Positions 57,040-64,000 of a DNA stretch of 64,000 nucleotides are shown in pieces. Source of the DNA: Phymorhynchus buccinoides (Eukaryota > Mollusca > Gastropoda > Neogastropoda > Raphitomidae); the NCBI GenBank assembly GCA_017654935.2, contig CM065684.1, forward strand, positions 50,455,955 to 50,519,954. The letters run 5' to 3'. The position numbers were made by a program, and so were the translations under genes. The notes below the pieces were generated by a model, which was given only the letters and a program-made list of their open reading frames with translations, was not told the origin of the DNA and ran no database searches. The stretch's first letter is position 1; each line of letters begins with the position of its first letter.

Positions 57040-60000
57040 CAGCCAATGTCACAGCTAATATTACGTCAGAAATGTCTGTTTATATACAGAGGTCAGCCAA
57101 TGCCACAGCTAGTATTACGTCAGAAATGTCTGTTTATATACAGAGGTCAGTCAATGCCACAGCTAGTATTACGTCAGAAATGTCTGTTTATATACAGAGG
57201 TCAGCCAATGCCACAGCTAGTATTACGTCAGAAATGTCTGTTTATATACAGAGGTCAGCCAATGCCACAACTAGCATTACGTCAGAAATGTCTGTTTATA
57301 TACAGAGGTCAGCCAATGCCACAGCTAGTATTACGTCAGAAATGTCTGTTTATATACAGAGGTCAGCCAATGCCACAGCTATTATTACGTCAGAAATGTC
57401 TGTTTATATACAGAGGTCAGCCAATGCCACAGCTAGTATTACGTCAGAAATGTCTGTTTATATACAGAGGTCAGCCAATGCCACAGCTAGTATTACGTCA
57501 GAAATGTCTGTTTATATACAGAGGTCAGCCAATGCCACAGCTAGCATTACGTCAGAAATGTCTGTTTATATACAGAGGTCAGCCAATGCCACAGCTAGTA
57601 TTACGTCAGAAATGTCTGTTTATATACAGAGGTCAACCAATGCCACAGCTAGTATTACGTCAGAAATGTCTGTTTATATACAGAGGTCAACCAATGCCAC
57701 AGCTAGTATTACGTCAGAAATGTCTTTATATACAGAGGTCAACCAATGCCACAGCTAGTATTACGTCAGAAATGTCTGTTTATATACAGAGGTCAGCCAA
57801 TGCCACAGCTAGTATTACGTCAGAAATGTCTGTTTATATACAGAGGTCAGCCAATGCCACAGCTAGTATTACGTCAGAAATGTCTGTTTATATACAGAGG
57901 TCAGCCAATGCCACAGCTAGTATTACATCAGAAATGTCTGTTTATATACAGAGGTCAGCCAATGCCACAGCTAGTATTACATCAGAAATGTCTGTTTATA
58001 TACAGAGGTCAGCCAATGCCACAGCTAGTATTACGTCAGAAATGTCTGTTTATATACAGAGGTCAGCCAATGCCACAGCTAGTATTACGTCAGAAATGTC
58101 TGTTTATATACAGAGGTCAGCCAATGCCACAGCTAGTATTACGTCAGAAATGTCTGTTTATATACAGAGGTCAGCCAATGCCACAGCTAGTATTACGTCA
58201 GAAATGTCTGTTTATATACAGAGGTCAACCAATGCCACAGCTAGTATTACGTCAGAAATGTCTGTTTATATACAGAGGTCAGCCAATGCCACAGCTAGTA
58301 TTACGTCAGAAATGTCTTTATATACAGAGGTCAACCAATGCCACAGCTAGTATTACGTCAGAAATGTCTGTTTATATACAGAGGTCAGCCAATGCCACAG
58401 CTAGCATTACGTCAGAAATGTCTGTTTATATACAGAGGTCAGCCAATGCCACAGCTAGTATTACGTCAGAAATGTCTGTTTATATACAGAGGTCAGCCAA
58501 TGCCACAGCTAGTATTACGTCAGAAATGTCTGTTTATATACAGAGGTCAGCCAATGCCACAGCTAGTATTACATCAGAAATGTCTGTTTATATACAGAGG
58601 TCAGCCAATGCCACAGCTAGTATTACGTCAGAAATGTCTGTTTATATACAGAGGTCAGCCAATGCCACAGCTAGTATTACGTCAGAAATGTCTGTTTATA
58701 TACAGAGGTCAGCCAATGCCACAGCTAGTATTACGTCAGAAATGTCTGTTTATATACAGAGGTCAGCCAATGCCACAGCTAGTATTACGTCAGAAATGTC
58801 TGTTTATATACAGAGGTCAGCCAATGCCACAGCTAGCATTACGTCAGAAATGTCTGTTTATATACAGAGGTCAGCCAATGCCACAGCTAGTATTACGTCA
58901 GAAATGTCTGTTTATATACAGAGGTCAACCAATGCCACAGCTAGTATTACGTCAGAAATGTCTGTTTATATACAGAGGTCAGCCAATGCCACAGCTAGTA
59001 TTACGTCAGAAATGTCTTTATATACAGAGGTCAACCAATGCCACAGCTAGTATTACGTCAGAAATGTCTGTTTATATACAGAGGTCAGCCAATGCCACAG
59101 CTAGTATTACGTCAGAAATGTCTGTTTATATACAGAGGTCAGCCAATGCCACAGCTAGTATTACGTCAGAAATGTCTGTTTATATACAGAGGTCAGCCAA
59201 TGCCACAGCTAGTATTACGTCAGAAATGTCTGTTTATATACAGAGGTCAGCCAATGCCACAGCTAGTATTACATCAGAAATGTCTGTTTATATACAGAGG
59301 TCAGCCAATGCCACAGCTAGTATTACGTCAGAAATGTCTGTTTATATACAGAGGTCAGCCAATGCCACAGCTAGTATTACGTCAGAAATGTCTGTTTATA
59401 TACAGAGGTCAGCCAATGCCACAGCTAGTATTACGTCAGAAATGTCTGTTTATATACAGAGGTCAGCCAATGCCACAGCTAGTATTACGTCAGAAATGTC
59501 TGTTTATATACAGAGGTCAGCCAATGCCACAGCTAGTATTACGTCAGAAATGTCTGTTTATATACAGAGGTCAGCCAATGCCACAGCTAGTATTACGTCA
59601 GAAATGTCTGTTTATATACAGAGGTCAGCCAATGCCACAGCTAGTATTACGTCAGAAATGTCTGTTTATATACAGAGGTCAGCCAATGCCACAACTAGCA
59701 TTACGTCAGAAATGTCTGTTTATATACAGAGGTCAGTCAATGCCACAGCTAGTATTACGTCAGAAATGTCTGTTTATATACAGAGGTCAGCCAATGCCAC
59801 AGCTAGTATTACGTCAGAAATGTCTGTTTATATACAGAGGTCAGCCAATGCCACAGCTAGTATTACGTCAGAAATGTCTGTTTATATACAGAGGTCAGCC
59901 AATGCCACAGCTAGTATTACGTCAGAAATGTCTGTTTATATACAGAGGTCAGCCAATGCCACAGCTAGCATTACGTCAGAAATGTCTGTTTATATACAGA

Positions 60001-60792
60001 GGTCAGTCAATGCCACAGCTAGTATTACGTCAGAAATGTCTGTTTATATACAGAGGTCAGCCAATGCCACAGCTAGTATTACGTCAGAAATGTCTGTTTA
60101 TATACAGAGGTCAGCCAATGCCACAGCTAGTATTACGTCAGAAATGTCTGTTTATATACAGAGGTCAGCCAATGCCACAGCTAGTATTACGTCAGAAATG
60201 TCTGTTTATATACAGAGGTCAGCCAATGCCACAGCTAGTATTACGTCAGAAATGTCTGTTTATATACAGAGGTCAGCCAATGCCACAGCTAGTATTACGT
60301 CAGAAATGTCTGTTTATATACAGAGGTCAGCCAATGCCACTGTTTATATACAGAGGTCAGCCAATGCCACAGCTAGCATTACGTCAGAAATGTCTGTTTA
60401 TATACAGAGGTCAGCCAATGCCACAGCTAGTATTACGTCAGAAATGTCTGTTTATATACAGAGGTCAGCCAATGCCACAGCTAGTATTACGTCAGAAATG
60501 TCTGTTTATATACAGAGGTCAGCCAATGCCACAGCTAGCATTACGTCAGAAATGTCTGTTTATATACAGAGGTCAGCCAATGCCACAGCTAGTATTACGT
60601 CAGAAATGTCTGTTTATATACAGAGGTCAGCCAATGCCACAGCTAGTATTACGTCAGAAATGTCTGTTTATATACAGAGGTCAGCCAATGCCACAGCTAG
60701 TATTACGTCAGAAATGTCTGTTTATATACAGAGGTCAGCCAATGCCACAGCTAGTATTACGTCAGAAATGTCTGTTTATATACAGAGGTCAA
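57040..60792 (+). repeat. 54-bp minisatellite, ~69 copies, with higher-order order
   Basis: The unit is gtcagccaatgccacagcta, gtattacgtcagaaatgtct, gtttatatacagag. A 2-bp-shorter unit (aaatgtctttatatacagag) recurs near 57721, 58313 and 59013, i.e. after 592 and 700 bp (11 and 13 units). Rarer variants (acatcag, ctagcatt, gtcagtcaatg) also recur in blocks. Since 54 is 18 codons the + frames stay open for up to 821 codons; none is a gene. Confidence 0.97.
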
Positions 60793-60843
60793 CAACAATC
60801 TAGAGAGCAGTAGAAAGACGAAAAAGAAACATGTGAAGCTCAC

Positions 60844-60929
60844 CAAAATGTCCGAAACATCATTGATGTTTTTGCCCCGCATTTCAATACCGTTGACCTC
60901 CAGAATCTCATCTCCTTCATGCAATAGCC
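60844..60929 (-). CDS. PALS1: PALS1/MPP5 exon: PDZ part 2
   Basis: The acceptor is gatgttgcag and the donor is ttg|gtgagc. The exon encodes (G)[18 protein letters not shown] and then [10 protein letters not shown], ending in phase 0. '[11 protein letters not shown]' is the hallmark of PDZ domains, and 'GIE-RGK...V.D-L' is close to PALS1. The 54-bp minisatellite (57.04-60.79 kb) ends about 50 bp beyond the donor. Confidence 0.95.
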
Positions 60930-61006
60930 CTGCAACATCAAAATGCAACAGCCTGTTCAACACTGACTACAAAAAATGCCTGTCATCATCTCTTAAATAA
61001 TCTTAA

Positions 61007-61245
61007 CCCTTTCACCGCCAAAGTCGCATTTTGAGCACCACAGTGATTTAACACCTATGTCATTAAAAGGCATCAAATTGGGGTCTATTATCCAAATACC
61101 CTATTGTCTTAGTTTTGGGAAGTAAGGATAGACCTTATTTTAGATATGTCACAGAAGAATCCCCAATACTACAGAAGGATTTTATTCTCTACCCAGGCAA
61201 ATTTAATGGACATTTCTGGCTGAAATATGGCTGGTGGTGAAAGGG
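61007..61245 (-). mobile_element. TTAA MITE family H, copy 2
   Basis: TTAA on both sides (61003-61006, 61246-61249), tips ccctttcaccgcca and tggtggtgaaaggg. Reverse complement of 40131-40364. Confidence 0.9.
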
Positions 61246-61639
61246 TTAACCCCTTCACTACCGGAGAAATATTGAGAAATTATTTTTTATTTAATTAATA
61301 AACGTTTAAGTACCCGCTTTGCGCGTACAGACCCAATCCTGTTCCTGAGATAAACAAATCCCAGCCCAGCTTTTCAGACGAGCAGTGAAAGTGTGCTTCA
61401 CTGCAGTTGCAGTATGACGCTGATGAACAATGACCCACCACACTCTAGCGTAGTTACCAGTCTTTCGGGCAAGCCCGTTTTCTATTGTCTGCAACGGCCA
61501 GTAGCCTAATCTAACACACACTGACTTACTAACACAAACACATAGTCACACACACATACTCTCTCTCAAAGCACAATCAAGCAACAATTCAAGCCAAACC
61601 CAAGGTCAGTATCAAGTAGATAAGTAGTGGAAGCATTAA

Positions 61640-62052
61640 CTCATTCGCATCGCAACAATTTTGAATTATTAAAAAAACTCCAAATCACTCCAGCCATGCA
61701 CACAAACAAAACATACATCAACAAAAGGAGAAATGAAAGGAGATAATGGGTTTTTACTTCAGGTTTAGACATAGGGAAGTGGTAGATCAGACTTTTTTAT
61801 ATATAGATTTTATGACCCCAAAAAAGTCTATAGATTATATCATAGAAAATCTCTGTACACTGATTGGATTCCCCACAACAAATCACTACAAAAGCAAAGT
61901 CAGAGGCAAAATTGTGGTCTGAGGGAGCAAAGCGAGTTTAGAAGTGACCAAGGTATGGTGTGCACACAGATTTACTTCCCTTGAAGCAAATGCATCAAAT
62001 TGACAGCAATCTATTAATTCCGGACATATATGGCCGGAACGACTTGAATGAG
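61640..62052 (+). mobile_element. TTAA MITE family N, copy 3, next to a splice donor
   Basis: ctcattcgcatcgcaacaat to ggaacgacttgaatgag, TTAA at the left flank. Its right end is 10 bp from the last base of the PALS1 exon 62063-62138, so the donor reads g|gtaagattta followed by the MITE. Confidence 0.88.
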
Positions 62053-62062
62053 TAAATCTTAC

Positions 62063-62138
62063 CACTTTGTTCAGCAGACCCTCCTTTGACAATGCGGGCG
62101 ATGATCACAGAATCCCCTTCATTCTTCACTGTTGCACC
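62063..62138 (-). CDS. PALS1: PALS1/MPP5 exon: PDZ part 1
   Basis: The acceptor on the - strand is ggttgcag and the donor is g|gtaaga. The exon encodes GATVKNEGDSVIIARIVKGG then SAEQS. 'GATV' is the PALS1-type continuation of the PDZ carboxylate-binding loop; its preceding Leu would be in an upstream exon not found here. 'ARIVKGG.AE.SG' is the B-C region of the PDZ that binds the C-terminal ERLI motif of Crumbs in the known PALS1 complex. The phase-1 end joins 60929 to give Gly. A TTAA MITE ends 10 bp past the donor. Confidence 0.92.
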
Positions 62139-62269
62139 CTGCAACCGTATAAACATTGAAATAATCATAACACACAACATTTATTAACTCTTTCACCCCA
62201 TACTAATTCCCAGTAACATTTCACCACAGACGTAGTCAAATCAACCATTTTCATCTCTACTTTTCCTTA

Positions 62270-62515
62270 CTTTGTTTGCATATTAAGCGTCAGTGCTTGG
62301 TATTGTTGGATAGAACAAGTCTCTGGCTATAACTACTGCCTATTTTTCCTTACTTTGTTTGCATATTAAGTGTCGGTGCTTGGTATTGTTGGATAGAACA
62401 AGTCTCTGGCTATAACTACTGCCTACTTTTCCTTACTTTGTTTGCATATTAAGCATCAGTGCTTGGTATTGTTGGACAGAACAAGTCTCTGGCTATAACT
62501 ACTGCCTATTTGTTT
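62270..62515 (+). repeat. ~85-bp tandem repeat, 3 copies
   Basis: The unit has cttactttgtttgcatatta, gtgcttggtattgttggata and acaagtctctggctataact. Confidence 0.93.
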
Positions 62516-62964
62516 TTCCATTTTCACACCAAAAGAAATGCAGGAATACAAACATCTTGCTCCGATAGTGGTTTTTGCCTCTTTGCCATTATATTGGCCA
62601 TTTTCAGTTGGTCTTTTCTAAAGCCGCTTGTAACCAATTTAGACCAGTTTTGCTCAAGGGAAAGCACTTAGAAGACAGATAACTGATTGCTGAATATAAT
62701 TAAAGAAGTTTCTTCCCTTAGAGTTAGACCATACTTAGACGTGCACTGTTCATAGTCAAAGTCACCACACATATATGCAAGCTGCGTACTGAACAGAGGA
62801 AGCTTCTTGCACGCATATGTGCGTGCTACGTAGTGAAAAAGTTAACCTCTACAATGCTTGCAACATACACATACATCCACTATAATGCTTCAGTACTTGA
62901 TACTGATGTTTATACAGGTCAGCACATTCTTTTCTTTTTTTTTAACCCCCAAAAATAAAATCAA

Positions 62965-63187
62965 CCCCTTGACTGCCACCAACATATCACATACTGACCT
63001 GATGACATCACTGATGATGTCATCAGATGAAGAGGAATAACCCTGATATGCTGCCTTCTGCTCTAACAGTCACGAGAGTTATATCCCCAGACCATTTTGC
63101 CAGATTGGCTCTATCAGTTGTCTTTTTCATGGCATGATTTGCCCAATGATTTTTTTTATTGAATTTCTCTGGCAGTCAAGGGGTTAA
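62965..63187. mobile_element. Probable TTAA-type MITE
   Basis: caaccccttgactgcca at the left and tggcagtcaaggggttaa at the right are inverse. A small palindrome tgatgacatca..tgatgtcatca lies inside. Confidence 0.6.
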
Positions 63188-63205
63188 ACATTTCAACCCG
63201 ACAAG

Positions 63206-63290
63206 CATAATTTGTAGGGTGAAAGCCAGAAGGTATTGCCAGCCATCTGTACTCCTTGTGAGAAAGCATGTTCTGGCTGTCACCCGACAA
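63206..63290. repeat. Short inverted repeat
   Basis: gggtgaaagccagaaggta and tgttctggctgtcaccc are inverse. The left arm also occurs at 10011-10030. Confidence 0.5.
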
Positions 63291-63574
63291 TAAGCAGTTA
63301 ATCCTGGTTGTCTCCTCCTCTTCCAAATTAGAAACAAAAACAGTAAGATCACATGTAAGTTTCTCCACCCCCCAAAACACACACACACATACTTCCCAAC
63401 AAAACTATGTTTCCCAATACCTCAATCCCTTGTACATATAGTAGGTTTTCTTTTTCAGCATGCAAGGTGCTTGTCATCTAGGATGGGGAAGGGGGGGCGG
63501 GAGAGAGAGAGAGAACTGAACACTGAAATTGTTTATTGTACTTTGGCCATAGACCCTTATACAAACGGGGTTAA

Positions 63575-63575
<1 letters not shown>

Positions 63576-63606
<31 letters not shown>

Positions 63607-63661
63607 GGGTAGTTGGGAGTTATAAATATATAATAGCATAATTGAGAGAGAGAGAGAGAAT

Positions 63662-63718
<57 letters not shown>

Positions 63719-63805
63719 TGAGTGTGTGTGCGTGTGTGTGTGTGTACATGTGTGCACATGTGTGTGCGTGCATGTGTGTACGTGTGTGTGCGTGCGTGTG
63801 TGTGC
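63576..63805. repeat. G30, (GA)n and (GT)n tracts
   Basis: G30 at 63576-63605, GA at 63638-63716 and GT at 63716-63805. No exon was recognised between 62139 and 64000. Confidence 0.93.
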
Positions 63806-64000
63806 TAGACAATGCCTTGGAATGCTAGTGACAGCAAGCGGAGCAAGCTCGCCCCTGTTTGTCCCGTGGCCTGAATGCTGGGAGCCTCATTAGTGTGTCG
63901 TTCCACGGGAGTCATGCATGCTCCACTGGTAATGCATCATACATAGCCCCTGGCCTTGCAATGCTCCCCTCACTCAATGTTTTCCTCAACTTTGTCTGGT

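Noticed and set aside
57040..60792. CRISPR-like array
   Set aside because: The repeats are contiguous with no unique spacers, and the context is a eukaryotic intron.
56937..60813. Open frames of 273-821 codons with 18-residue repeats
   Set aside because: They are translations of the 54-bp minisatellite, switch frame at the 2-bp-shorter units, and lie antisense in a PALS1 intron. No signal peptide or unique domain was seen.
63830..64000. Possible upstream PALS1 exon on the - strand (frame with ASLLRLLSLAFQG)
   Set aside because: Faint likeness to an L27 helix, but no convincing acceptor/donor pair or frame link to the exon at 62138.

Overview
The window looks like nuclear DNA of a marine invertebrate, probably a mollusc. 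That placement is inference, from animal-type GT-AG introns, two animal gene families, invertebrate-style SINE/MITE content and extreme microsatellite density. No bacterial, organellar or viral gene set was seen. Two protein-coding genes can be supported, and they face each other. At the left, on the + strand, five exons (1151-7518) encode the C-terminal ~200 residues of a START-domain (StAR-related lipid transfer) protein, ending at a TGA at 7516-7518; its 5' part lies outside the window. At the right, on the - strand, nine exons (62138 down to 38739) encode the PDZ-SH3-Hook-GUK half of a membrane-associated guanylate kinase that I identify as PALS1/MPP5 (Stardust), the Crumbs-complex scaffold. 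Its L27 region lies beyond the right edge. All junctions in both chains keep reading frame and have consensus splice sites.

Layout: 1-9.1 kb START gene, with a minisatellite in most introns and directly behind the stop codon. 9.1-38.7 kb has no recognisable host gene and is a mosaic of nested transposable elements: SINEs with 10-12 bp target-site duplications, TA-, TTAA- and 7-bp-TSD MITEs, a broken mariner, and LINE 3' ends. The strand composition of this interval flips from T-rich to A-rich near 28 kb, which may mark where the two convergent transcription units meet. 38.7-62.1 kb is PALS1, whose introns hold minisatellites (81, 94/73, 36, ~75 and 54 bp units), long GA, GT and poly-C tracts, and MITEs sitting within 10-65 bp of splice sites. 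62.1-64 kb is intron.

The most unusual theme is that several tandem arrays carry the edge of a neighbouring exon in their repeat unit: a 3' splice site plus first codons (START, 4.0-5.05 kb), a 5' splice site core (START, 5.5-6.8 kb), the last codons plus stop (START, 7.5-9.1 kb), and the last ~62 nt plus 5' splice site of the PALS1 SH3 exon (53.6-54.9 kb). In the PALS1 array, at least two copies look like complete 63-nt, frame-preserving cassette exons. Almost all long open frames in the window are artefacts of tandem repeats whose period is a multiple of three.
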